This document shows, piece after piece, positions 13,844 to 25,640 of a DNA stretch of 64,000 bases (the first letter of the stretch is position 1; every line of letters starts with the position of its first letter). The notes below the pieces were generated by a model. The model was given only the letters and a program-made list of their open reading frames with translations, searched no databases and was not told the DNA's origin. Origin of the DNA: Struthio camelus (taxonomy: Eukaryota; Chordata; Aves; Struthioniformes; Struthionidae); NCBI RefSeq assembly GCF_040807025.1, contig NC_090942.1:36410911-36474910 (forward strand). Reading direction: 5' to 3'. The position numbers and the translations under genes are program-made.

Positions 13844-15759
13844 TTTCAAGGGAATCTAGACAAACACATCCCTCATTTTCAGAGGATTAAGTGTAGATGA
13901 GATGGACTCCACCTGGCTGATCTGAGTAACTTTTTGAAGTTTTTCTCACGCATCCAGAATCACTATGTCATTCTAGGACCAGTCACTATATCTAGAGACA
14001 GAATGACAGACATCTTTGGGGTGTTTTTGCCTCCCCTGTAGCATATAACATTTTCAAGTGTCACACGGGTTATTTCACCTGACGTGAAATGTATGTTTGG
14101 TGAGTTAGTAAAATTTAGTGACCGTCAGAATGTGGGAATGCCCAACTCGATTACTGGCTTGAGTAAACCTAGTACAACGGCTAGGGATTGCAGGACTGCA
14201 CCCATAATCACAGGTTTCACCATGAAGATTACAGTCTAGAAACTGCTTCTCCAAATTAGTCTTGCAGTTATGTGGTCATGTCAGTTTTGGCACTGCAATA
14301 AGCATACAGTGTACTGCATATTACTGCCTTTAAGACTTTTTAACAAATACATTGTTCGTGGCTGTTCTGAAACATTATTCTAATTGAGCCCAATTCTTTG
14401 TCACACTGCATATTTCTTTATTATAAGAATATATCACTATGTGATTTATCCATGCTGTAATTGTGTTGATGAGTTGCAAAGGACAATGAAATACTCATCT
14501 TGAAGCAAGGGGTTTATTTCTTTTATTCCTTTAGGCATTTCAGTCAGCCAGCATGATATTTGTTGTCTATTTTTGTAGCTGCTGCATTCCGTGTTGATGC
14601 TCTAGGATGTGTAAAACTTGCATTTTAGAATTCTTACTAAATTAAAACATATTTCTTAGTGTTTTATTGTATGCAACTGGCAATAAGAACTGTTATTTAT
14701 ACCTAATGACCAAAGAAGAAAGCAAGTTAAATTCTGTATTTAGTACGCAACCTGGAGGTTATCTTTGGTCTAAGTTTAGTCTGTAGTTAATAAATGATGG
14801 TACAGTTGCTACTAGAAATGTAAAATATGTATTTAAAGCTTACTGATATGTTCTTATTTTCTTTTTCTCCAACTACTCCATTATGAAACATACTATTAAG
14901 GATTTTTTTTTAGTGGCTAAACTGCAATTAACACCTCATTCCTAAGAGAGGTAGTTCTCATTTGTTCTCCTTCCCCTTGCTGTCACCCTTTCTCCTGCCT
15001 TCACCTGAGCACCTTTTCCTTCCCTGCTCACCACCCTGAAATTTTGTTCCAGATAATGTTGTGCTGTTTCATTTAGCTGAACTGACTCCCAGTGAAACCA
15101 AATGAGAAGCAGCAATAGCTCAAGGAAAGCAGCAGATGAAATCAGCACAGAGAGGAGAGAAAAAGAGTAAGTGACGGCAGTAAAAGTAGGACCTGACCTT
15201 TTTAGTCAAGTTTGCCTGATTTTGCTCTAGCTCTAGTGTGAAACCATGCCCAGACTGTCCTCACCAACTTCTTGCTTGTTTTGTACTGTATCTTGCTCAG
15301 GATCTCCTGGGCCAATGTCTTATTGTGCATAAATAATCAAATATTTAGAAAACCGAAATGAGTACAGCTGAGGCAATCATCTCGGCCAGGGGAGATCTGG
15401 TAACAGAATGTAATGTTCCAGTTCATGTTAATGAATGTATCCATAATTGTTAATGCAAGTATTTGTGTTGAGAGAACCCTACCTAGAATACCAGTCATGC
15501 TGGAATCAGGAACTTAGGAGACTTAGTTACAAGTCTCTTTTGTACCATTCAAGGTAAGAGCCCTAATCACAGACATCTTCCTTTTTAAAGATGTCAGAAG
15601 ATGTCAGGTTTGCCCTATTACAGAAGGAGAAGGGAGTAAAAATATTTGAATAGTTTAGTGAAATCGAAAAAAAAATACCTACCTGACTTTATTAATAGCA
15701 TCTACTCTACTCATAGTTTATGCCTAGACATCCTAAGTGTTTTGGGTGAAGTTTTCAAG

Positions 15760-17250
15760 AGCATTCATACATCCATGAGCTTATGACTTGAGCACTAAAT
15801 CTAAATCCTAAGAGCTGGCTGAAGGGGTCTCTGAGCTGTTACTGCTATTTTCAATAACTCTAGGAAGACTGGAATATTTCCAGAAGATTTGAAGAAATTT
15901 AGTGTTTTACCAGTATTTAAAAAGGATAAACAAGATGACTGCCTAAAGATAGTCTGTCAGCTTGATATTGACCCTAAACAAAATAATAGAACAGATGATT
16001 AAAGAGCAGATTGATAAAGAATGAAATTATTATTTGTTCTAGTCAAACTAGTCTTCTGGAAAAAGGTTGTCAAATTAACTTTTTTTTCTCTAGTAGGATT
16101 ATAAGTTGAGTTGACAAAGGTGGTAATATTAGTGTTTATAAACAAAGTTCAGTCAAACCTTTGACTTTGTATCTTGGGGTATTTTGATTAGGAATATAGG
16201 ATATTACAAAGACAACACAGTGCACAGTACATATATTATCCATTAATCGAGTGACGGAGGTCAGGAAAATCATCATCAAGCAGGTATGCTTTTAGTCTGA
16301 TCCTATAGGTAATGCATTGGAAATATATTTTAATGAGTATTTTGTCAATGACCTGGAAGATAACATAAAAACATCATTAACAAAGTTTGCATATGTCAGT
16401 GAGAGTCAGAGCCTGGCAAATAACGAAGAAGAAATGTTACTGTCAAAATGCAAACCTGATTGTTTGGTAAGCTAGAAGCTTGCAAACAGTATGTGTTTTG
16501 ATAAGAACAAGCAAAAAGAAAAAAACCTCTATATATCTATATATAGAGAGAGAGATTTAGAAATAAATGGCATAAACTATACTAACAGGAGATGAGACGC
16601 TAACATGAGAAATGGTAATTCTGAAAAGATCCAGGAACGTGGTCTTGCTCTGAACTCATTTGAGCTTCACATGGGATTCTGTGTTTGAAAGGGCTAACAA
16701 GACCTTTGAAATTAGAAACATGAGGATACTAAGCAAGTGCAAAGGGACAATATTACTTCTGTGTTTGGCCCAAAGTGATGTTACTGGAATACTCGATCCA
16801 ATTCCTGTACCTGTAAGAAGGATTCAAAAAATACTGTTTTTTGGAGAGAATTCAGAGAAGATCTGTAAGGCTAATTAGAGGATAGGAACTCATATCAAAA
16901 AATCCAGGCAGTCTGATCATTTTATCAAAGATAAAATGAAGGTAGGAGGTGACCTGAAGCTACATATACGTACATGGGGGGAAAAAAAAACGTTTTAGAA
17001 GGTAGAAGACTATCCAACACTTGGAAGCTGCAGCTGGACAAATGAGAATAGAAGTAGGGTGTACAACTTTTAGTAGTAAGGGCAATTAACTGGAGGAATG
17101 ATTTATAACTGAAGACTATAGAAAACTCTCTGCCACTGACAATTTTTAAACAGCATTGGTTATTTTTCTAAGCCATAGTCCAGCTACGGTAACAACTAAT
17201 TCAGGCTAGTCTTATGTCCTCTGTCTGAGGTCAAAGTGGTCCTTTTTGTA
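15760..17250 (+). mobile_element. Degenerate CR1/L3-type LINE fragment
   Basis: Old non-LTR retrotransposon remnant, 5'-truncated, in plus orientation. Block by block it follows the 3' half of a CR1-type LINE known from reptiles. It reads AAGAGCTGGCTGAAG near 15810, a PVFKKDKQDD-like frame near 15908-15940, and a CQLDIDPKQNNRTDD-like frame near 15957 (family: CQPDIDPGQNNGTAD-like). The FVNDLEDNIKTSLTKFA block is at about 16342-16395, followed by a 3' part with CACTGACAATTTTTAAA near 17135. It ends in an AGGTCAAAGTGGTCC-like tail near 17230. In the family FADD follows LxKFA, but here the frame reads FAYVS, so the reverse-transcriptase active site is gone. Frames are broken throughout and the copy is inactive. 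The exact ends are approximate, and the subfamily needs a repeat library. Confidence 0.75.
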
Positions 17251-18391
17251 CGTGTACTCACTCACAACTACTTATTTCAAACTAAGCAGAGTTATAACTT
17301 GGATTTGAATAATTTGACTGAGATATGCCTTACCAAGAAGAAATGAATACTGAAACTTTAGTTAGACTGTAGAAATAATTAGGCTTAGTTATGGATGCCG
17401 TACCTCAAATATATAGTGAAAAGAAAGACATTTCCAGGAACATTTTTTAGGAAACAGAAAAATATTCAAGAAAGAGATATAGTGTTCTTTTCTATTTTTT
17501 TTTCAAATTGCCTTTTTTTTAAGTTAAGGTTCAATACTTCATTCTTTAAGATAATTAGGAATGAGGAAAGCAGTTCAGTTAAAATATGAAATGAACTATG
17601 TTTCTGCTCCAGACTCCAGCCAAACATGAATGACCACGTGGAGGATGAGGTCAGGGCAAAGCCTCTCTTAGTTTAAAGAGAAAAAGTTCATATTCTTAGT
17701 TCAGATCTGAAAGAATAGAGTAAAAATAAAGACCACAGCCACTTCCTGAGCTACAAATACAGCAGCATGCAGAAATACAGAGGCAGCTGCAGAGAGAAAT
17801 GCAGCAGCTGTTCTGCAACAACAGAAATTTCACTAGTTGCACTGCTAAACAAGCTGTGATCCCTGTTCCAAAGAGGGTACATACTGATGGTAAAAAAATT
17901 GCAGTGCACAAAGGAGAGCAAGGGGAGGAAGGACAGTATCACAGTCAGCTCTTGCTCAGTCATGGTGTGTTCCTTAACATCTTATCTTATTTAATATGCC
18001 TTCCTTTAAATTTAGGAAAGCTAAAACACAGTTGACTAAATTCAATTCCTAACCTGTATGAGCAGAGAACCAGGCAGGGATGTCCGCAGAAAGAACTTGC
18101 TACGTTAGTGGATCAGTGGAGAGCTGATGATGAGGCTGGGCTCTCTCGTACGTGGGGAGAGACCAAAGAAGAGGCAGCAGATAAGCATTCAAACTTTTGA
18201 AAGTTTTATCCAAGCCTCTCTGGTCTGGAAGCAAGACTGGAAATAACTCAAATAGGATTTCTTGAAAGATTTCCAGGTGCACTTGGTTTTGGCTGGGTCA
18301 GTAATACAGCAGGAATAGCCTTTCTGGGGATATTTTAGTATTGCTGTTTCCTATCCCAAACACAAACAGAACATTTGGTCCTTTTCTTTTC

Positions 18392-18451
18392 ACTCTCTCT
18401 CTCTCTCTCTCTTTTTCTCTCTCTCTCTCTTTCTCTCTGTCGTTCTCTCTC
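18392..18451. repeat. (CT)n microsatellite, interrupted
   Basis: About 60 bp of CT dinucleotides interrupted by TTTTT, TT and GTCGTT. On the minus strand this is a (GA)n tract, which gives a spurious Glu/Arg-rich open frame. Confidence 0.95.
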
Positions 18452-19337
18452 AAACTACTTTTAACATTTCCAAACAGTTCAAGCACTGGTTCAGCTGCAG
18501 GTTAGGGCAAAAGCTTGGAACAAACCTACTAATTTTGTCAGAGCGGATTCACCAAATGCGCTACGTGCTTCCTAAAGAAGATTACTGCACACCAAAGCCC
18601 AACACTGGACATAGAAACAGATGAATAAAAAGAACATTTGGTACAGAAAGGAAATGGAAAGTTAATTAATATTATCATTCAGTAAAGCATATTTCCGTTC
18701 CTCCTTCCTACCTCTGTAGTACAGAGACACATATGTATACATATGGGTACACATGCATGCAGCCAGATTCTGTCCTCAGATATGCAGACACTGTCCTACT
18801 GAAGCACAAAAGCCACACACATGCATCTGAGGACAAAATGTGGACCCAGCAGCTGGATTTGTTAATATAGCCATCTTAATTACAGAGCTCATTGAGCACT
18901 GCATGCAACTGAAAGTCTGATGGCACTGAGGGGGACATTAGCCATGCAGCGCCGCTCCTGACTCTGGGCTATAGACAACTGTGTCTGGGAAAGAGAAGCA
19001 ATACAATTTTGAAATTTCTCACCTGCTCATTTTTCCATCACATTAGTACCCCTCTTTTCTTCACAAAGAACTAATGGTACATATGTGGCCACACACAAAG
19101 CCTGCCTGGCAGCCCGAGCGCTCATAAACTGAGCTCTGTACTTTGTTGGCAGTACTTAGAGCTATGGTTGCAACCAGGATAGTCCTGTTGCTGACTTGGC
19201 TAGACTTTTTTTAGCTGCTTCTGTTAACATTTCAAGGTTTGGCTGCCACAAGACCTTCCCAGCTGCCTTCTTTCACTAGATTGGTTCAAAGGCCCAAGTG
19301 AGTTGCGTACATATAGACTGATTTTACTTTGTTCTGG

Positions 19338-19390
19338 TATATATATATACACATATATATACACATATATATACACACACACTCACACAT
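19338..19390. repeat. Compound (TA)n/(AC)n microsatellite
   Basis: TATATATATATACACATATA and onward: a 10-bp unit of the form ACACATATAT occurs about three times, then a (CA)n end. Likely polymorphic in length. Confidence 0.95.
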
Positions 19391-22300
19391 AGCTACACTC
19401 ATTGAGCTGAAAGTGGTCTGTCCATAAATACACTCGTGGACAGTTAAGCGAATGAAAATCAATTTCTAGCACCTGACAATATTTTAAAATGATAAAAATT
19501 ATGTGCTTTTTGATACTATTCAATATTGGACAATGGGGAAAAAGGCTGTAGTAAAAAATCTGTGACATATAGTAACTATAATAAGTGTTGTGTATTTCTG
19601 GGTGTTGTAATGAGGTCTCAGCAAACGGTCACCTGAGAAGACTTTTTTTTTCTTTTGGCACAGAAAAGAATCTGGCATCGTGCACAGGATTCAGGCCCCA
19701 CCTTTGGCATCTTTGACAAAAATATGAATCTTGGCCTGAAAGTGTACTGGAATTACAGCAAGGCACAGTTTTGCTCTCTGTGTATCACTAACTACTTCTT
19801 TGTCTCTCCTTTCTTTTAAATGCAGAATTAAAAAGGCTTCTTCTTTGGCTGCACACCCTCCTTGAAAATGAAGGAAATGCAAATTACTTTTCCCCCAAGA
19901 ACCCCCATCACAGCACAGCTCTTGAGGAGAAAGTTACTTTCTAGACAGTCCATTATTAATTTTGCTGTATTTTCCAAGTGCTGAATACACCTTCAGAAGG
20001 TGGAAGACAAGGTGAAAGTGCCTTTAGAATACAATGATAATTATCCTGACTGATTTCTTTGCAAAGACAATTAAGAGGCAGAAAGATTGACTACATTTTA
20101 CCAGCTGGAAATACTACCCTACAGGGCCAGAAGGGAGCAATGCCACTAGCATCAAGAGGATAAGGACGACAGGGAAAGCATTGCCACTGCAAAAGCAAAG
20201 CACATCGGGGGTGTCTGCAGCTAATAACAGCTTTTGGAGGTAGTTAATTCAACTGTGCACTAATTGATTTTGTTTTCCAGTTTTCTGATTTTGTTCTTTT
20301 TTTTTTTTTTCAGGTGAAGGGAGGAGTATCACAGGACTGCTATGAGAAAGTAGGGTAACAAAGTGCTTCTGCACAGAATTTTCCCTAGTCTGCTACCTTT
20401 TTTCTCTGAAAGTATTTTTTATATATTTGTAAATATTGTCCCTTCTAGGGCAGTGATTTGCAACCATTCTTGATTGCCCCTAGGAAATTTTCAATGAATG
20501 CTGAAAATTGCTGAAAATATGCTCTACAATAGGAAATTCTACGGCTCCAGATTGAAAATCTTGCTATAAATTAAAGAGTAGTCTCATAATGTGTTATGAA
20601 ACTAAATAACACACAGAAAGTGTTAAGTGTGTCTTCCAGTAAGGCAAGAAGCTGTGGTTTTCACAGCAAGGAACAATACTCAGAGCAATTAGAGTAACAA
20701 AGAAAATTATAAAAGAATTGTGGATGGTTATGAAGTACTTGCAGCTGAGATATTTCCATCTAACTTGAAGTAGACCTGGTATTCCAGATGTTCACTTAGC
20801 CCTCACCCACAGTCTCTGCTCTCTTATGCGTCAGATTCACTCATTCACTTGTGCTCTTTGTACTGTTAGCAGAATGTGTCAGCCCTTAAAATCATCCTTG
20901 TGTAGCTAAGGCTCTCTATTTTCTTTTGCCCTTTCAATATAACACTCAGCCAATGATGGGTGCACCTAGATTCTTCATCTCTTCACACCTCCTTCACTGT
21001 TCTTTAGGCAAAGGATGTGTACTTGTAGGTTTGAAAAGACAATGAAAAGAAAAAAGAGGGAAAAAAAAGGAACAGAGTCTGCTGAGCAAATAGATTTCAC
21101 AAAACACCTTCCTTTGCTGATACTATGTCATCAAAATCAGCATTGATTTATTAAATGCACATTCCCCAAATGTTCATTTCAAGGATATGAGAAACTTTGT
21201 TCTAAGGCTGAAATCTTTAGCATTAAAAAACTGGTAATGAAGTAATGCATGGTCCCTGATACACTCTGCAAATAAAAAAAATCAGTTCCTGACATTTCCA
21301 GGATCTTTTTAGGAAAAACAATGAGGGTAGGTATATTGAATGCATATAGAAATACTGGGAGATTTCATTTTAAAAATAACATAATAGAGCTTTTTCATTT
21401 TGTTAGACAAAACCAGGTCAATAATAGCAAAATATTTATAAGTTTTTTTTCTTTTTTGCCTTCATTTTCTTTTCTTTTTTTTTTTTTTTAGTGATTGCAC
21501 ATTTATATAAGCATTCTCTGTTGCAGTTTGGATAACTCTGCTGAAGACATGACTACACTTGAGCAGGGCAGTATCATATAGAGATACCCATGTTAACTTT
21601 AAATGAACTACCTTAGAGACTAGGAGCAAAATAGTTTCCTTAATGGGATCAATCACTATGGGAAAAGCCCCACACCACTGTCTTCCAGCATATAAATTAG
21701 CTCATTTGGGATTGGCTCCTGTGCTTTCGCTTAGCATTGTGTATTCTGAGTTTATGTTTAATGAGTTTAATGCTTGAATGGACAACCTTTGAAGGATAAC
21801 TTCCTGCAGCTTGATCCAACTCTGCTCTGTTCAGTTCAGAATATATGAAGTTTGGACTGCACCAGATACCTTGATGCAGAAGATAGCACATGTCACTCTT
21901 AATAGGACAAAAGGGAGGATACTGTCTGCCTTGCAACCTGGTCAAGAAGCTGAAGGAGCAGATGGCAAAGAGATTTGCTGCATTGACTATCTGCTCTAAT
22001 CTCACTTTCCGACAATGATGGGTTCGTATTATACTGCTTTATGTTTTCACTACTTCAGCTGCTTCTCTTATCTAGAAATGCTGAGGCTAGAAGACTTTAG
22101 GGATTTGCAGTTTAATATTTGTAATATTGTGTTATTTAAATGAAGCGAATCTTAATTCAGAAATTAAGGTGGTTAGGAACAGTGCAATTTCAACCTCTTG
22201 ACATTTTCCAATAATTGCCAGTGTTCTCACTCCTGGCTGAGTCACAGATGTAAGTCTGTGTAAGATACACCTACAATGTATGAATATATAAATACATGAA

Positions 22301-22864
22301 CAATTAATTTTGACTCCATAAGAAAAATGATGCTTTTTCTTTAAAATCGTTTTGGTGTGTATCTGATTACCTTTATTCATTATCTTTATTGATTCACTTA
22401 AATGCTTGATGATGATACTCACGCATAAGATTAAATCTCATATCTATATTGACAATAGACAATATAAACAATATTTGATTCACATTCACCACAGAGTTAA
22501 GGATCCCAAACACAAAACATATGCACCATTTTCATAATGAGGGATGCCATATTTCGGGACGCAAATCCATCACAATCTCAAAAATAATGCAACACTTCAA
22601 CCTGATGAAATTATAAGTGGGATTTATCTCAGTGAACTTTAAGCATTGATGCAGCAGCCAGCTACATCTGAATTGCTCAGACAGATTTTTTTATTGTTGA
22701 TGATAGAGAGAAAAAGACAGTGTATCGATACCTATAGTGGAGACATTTTGAAAAGGCAGCAGTGTTGTCTCTGACGATAAAAGCCTCTTTTGAAATATTG
22801 TCCTTCAAAGATAGCCACACTGAGCTCCTTAGAACATGCTTTGGGAGGCAAAATTTAATTACCA

Positions 22865-22965
22865 ACTGTCCCTGTGATTTCCTTCAATTCACCAGACCCA
22901 CCTCCTGGCCTTAGTTTTCCCCTATAAAAAATGTAGATCACTTCCCTCTTTCTTATTCTCATGAA
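22865..22965 (+). mobile_element. Possible second MIR/L2-like fragment
   Basis: CCTTAGTTTTCCCCTATAAA (22909-22928) followed by AATGTAGATCACTTCCCT resembles the MIR/L2 3' core (CTCAGTTTCCCC..TAAAATGGGGATAATACTTCCCT). The match covers only about 45 bp, so this is tentative. Confidence 0.4.
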
Positions 22966-23739
22966 AAAATACAATCACATGTCCAGATGCAAGGACTAAA
23001 GGAGAGAAAACTAAATATAGTGAATTTTGTGTAGCAGACATTCTAGTAATATATGTAGGGTAAATAGCAAGATAGATGAATGAATTTATTGTATCAATTA
23101 CCCTTCTTCAGGTGTAGTCTGTTGCTAGTATAGCATTGACTTGTGATAAGAGTGTTTGCTGCCAAGTAAGATGTGAGCTGAAAAAGAAATTAAATAAATT
23201 AGCTTTATGTTCTGAAGGCCAATTGCCAGCCCAAAAGGTATTATCCTAGTACCCAGTAGTATGTGAAATGGCTTATGTTAATTCACCAGAAACTTAGTCC
23301 AAATACCTTTGCCTGTGTCTTTTCCAAGCTGCGCTACTAAACCACTTAGATCAAAATAAAAAGGAAAATAGATCGTAAAGGAATTACAACCCCAAAGCTG
23401 GTTTACTGAAGCTCGGATGGTCTTGGCAGCACTACAAATGATGTGCATATGATCAGCAAAAAGCATGGAAAAGATAGAAAGGATAATGACATATTTTACT
23501 ATTGTGTTTGTTTTTCTTCTATTTTGTTCATTTTGGACAAAATTAGAGGTGGAAGCCACAGCCAGAAAGCAGTATCTCAGTACAAATATAACATAAAGCC
23601 TGTCCAAATAGCTGGCTGAAGCAAACCAGTAACAATAAGAAGAACAGCAACAGCACAAAAGAGAGGCCTAAGTGTGTGTGTGGGGGGGGAATGAACACCT
23701 CATCTTTCTAAGGGTGTCATCAGCCATGATAAAATAAGT

Positions 23740-23757
23740 AAAAAAAAAAAAAAAAAA
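23740..23757 (+). repeat. A18 homopolymer
   Basis: Eighteen A's in intergenic DNA, preceded by an AT-rich GATAAAATAAGT stretch. It could be an old retroposon tail, but no body is visible. Confidence 0.9.
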
Positions 23758-25493
23758 TCATACTTTGGTGTTTAAATCTCACATCAGCTTCAAGATGAAA
23801 TCCTACCAGAAATGTCTAAGAGAATATCTGTAACTTCCTTGGTGTCCTGCGGGTTTCTTCCTTCATTTTACAGCTCAGGTGCCCATGCTGTACCTTCACT
23901 ACCTACTGAAAATGATGTCAAGCCCTGACGAGGAACTGCAGCCAAGTTCACTAAGTAACTACAGCCGAACCTCGGGTGAGTGAGGGATGAGAATTTCACC
24001 TGCTGCTAGATGGTGGCTCCTGGTTACTGCTACGAGGAGTTACAGCACACCACGGAATTTGAATGCCCTATAGGATCATTTGGCACTGGATATAGGTAGA
24101 GCTAGTATTAAGATATCTCCCATCTCATTTACTCTATATCACAGTGGATTAAAAGCCCCATAAAATAGCATACAATAGCATTATATAAATTACTGTAACC
24201 CTGGAGGGCAAAGATGTAACATTTCTGATCAATAAAGATAGACTTATGGAAAAGGTTTTACCTCAACATTATAGTTAATACTTTCATTAGTAATAGCTGT
24301 TCTTCACAATCAGTTCTATAGAAATTTGGTGATAGCATGGATACAGTGCTGTATGCAGGGTGGAAAATTTGCTCATCGAACTGGGGAAGAGGCCCATCTT
24401 TATAGCGAGCACTCAAGCCTGAACATCAGATCTCGATGCTGATCATTCCTCGGAGAGGTCAGAAGTTGCAGCTGCTCACTGAGTATCGCTATGGGCAGCC
24501 TCTTCCAGGGAGGGACCTAGAAGAATAGCTTTCCTTGAAAGTAATTTGAAGGATGAGGTTTTCCCTACTTGGGGTCTCCTCCTTCTATTCATATGCCAGT
24601 TTGACTAAACACACCAAAGGCATTTTAGTCAGGTTGTGTCATTTAACTAAGCAATTTTTACCACTTTTCTAGCCAGAATTTTTGAAATTGTTGGAGAAAC
24701 AAAGTTTTCTTCCTTGAAAAACAAAAACATGAATACTACAGAAGTATTTTCTAATTCTAGAGAAAATGTCTTTAAAAAGTGGAAAAAATAGAGTCAGAGT
24801 TTATGAATATAAAAGAATCTCAATTACTTAAAAGATGTTTTTTGCCAAGTAAAAATGTAAAGGGAAAAAATACACCAGGTCTAATCTGTTGTTTCAGTGA
24901 TCACTTTGTCTTTGTCTTTACAAGAGCATTTTACACTCTTTAAATTCAACTACCTTTTCTATGGGCTGTGGAGGGTTTAGTGAGAATAGGAGCCTCATGC
25001 AGAAATATTCATGCCAGTAGGCTTTTGTATTTTGATTCCAAGGTGATATCTCAGTAGCTGTGTTTGTGATAGTATCCCTGAAAACTGCCTTTTGAACAAA
25101 TGAATAAATAAAAAGCCAAGCACAAAGAGCATTTTGCCTTGTTCTTGTAAGCCCCTGCATATTAACAGCCTCAAGAGCTATTGTTCAGATGAGCCTGTGA
25201 AATACACAGCAGGCTAAACACCTCGAGTACATTTCACTGGCCACCCTTCCACTTTGTCTTCTCTCTCTCCCTCTCTGCATGTAAATGCTTCCCTGTGAGT
25301 AAAGTACAGCAGATTAAATAGGGATTGAAAATAGTGCAATCATGTTACCTTTTCTTCCCTTTACATTTTCAAAGATTGGTTTTTATCTGGCTTTGTGTTA
25401 CTCATTCACCCAGTGGGATTAGGTGCCTCTGAAATTTCTTGCACTCCCCTCCGAATTCAAATTCAGCCTGGCCCAATGTCAAAAGAAAAATGA

Positions 25494-25640
25494 GAGATCT
25501 GGGTTCTTTTCAGCTATGACTTTCCACATGACCTTGGACAAGCCGGTAAACAGTTGTCTGATTTAGTTTCCCCACCATCAATTTTTTTAAGAATATTTTC
25601 CTTTCTCCGATGTGTTGCTATCCCAAACTGAAATGACATT
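25494..25640 (+). mobile_element. MIR-like ancient SINE fragment
   Basis: This stretch follows the MIR/L2-related core: GATCTGGGTTC (25497-25507), an AGCTATGA-like segment, ATGACCTTGGACAAG (25528-25542), and TTTAGTTTCCCCACCATC (25562-25579). The family consensus has TGTGACCTTGGGCAAGTCAC and CTCAGTTTCCCCATCTGTAAA. The agreement over about 80 bp in the right order supports an old MIR-type element. The 3' end is indistinct. Confidence 0.6.

Larger units (their letters stand above)
1..15759. other. Intergenic DNA downstream of LRIG3, distal part
   Basis: No gene recognised. Open frames are short (62-155 codons), overlap on both strands and show no domain. The longest (8477-8944, plus, 155 codons) lies in a locally GC-richer patch and does not resemble a known protein. 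Features are a separated direct repeat (921-975 and 1832-1896), a 20-bp palindrome (1537-1556), an 11-bp tandem pair (5970-5991) and a 13-bp inverted repeat (13758-13843). Confidence 0.7.

Noticed and set aside
15500..15560. Possible tRNA-derived SINE (CAGGAACTTAGGAGACTTAG-like text)
   Set aside because: It is only loosely similar to the start of reptilian SINEs, and no A/B-box pair or 3' core follows.
17696..17963. Cys/Ser/Leu-rich minus-strand frames resembling a secreted peptide
   Set aside because: They come from a CAG/CTG-rich stretch (GCAGCAGC-type sequence near 17760-17812). Several frames are open at once and no gene context supports them.
18298..18486. Minus-strand open frame rich in Glu and Arg
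   Set aside because: It is the translation of the (CT)n microsatellite at 18392-18451, not a gene.
23278..23658. 126-codon minus-strand open frame with hydrophobic segments
   Set aside because: It does not resemble any family I know. Its start lies in a Cys/Tyr-rich translation of GAACAGCAACAGCA-type sequence, and no splice or promoter signals stand out.
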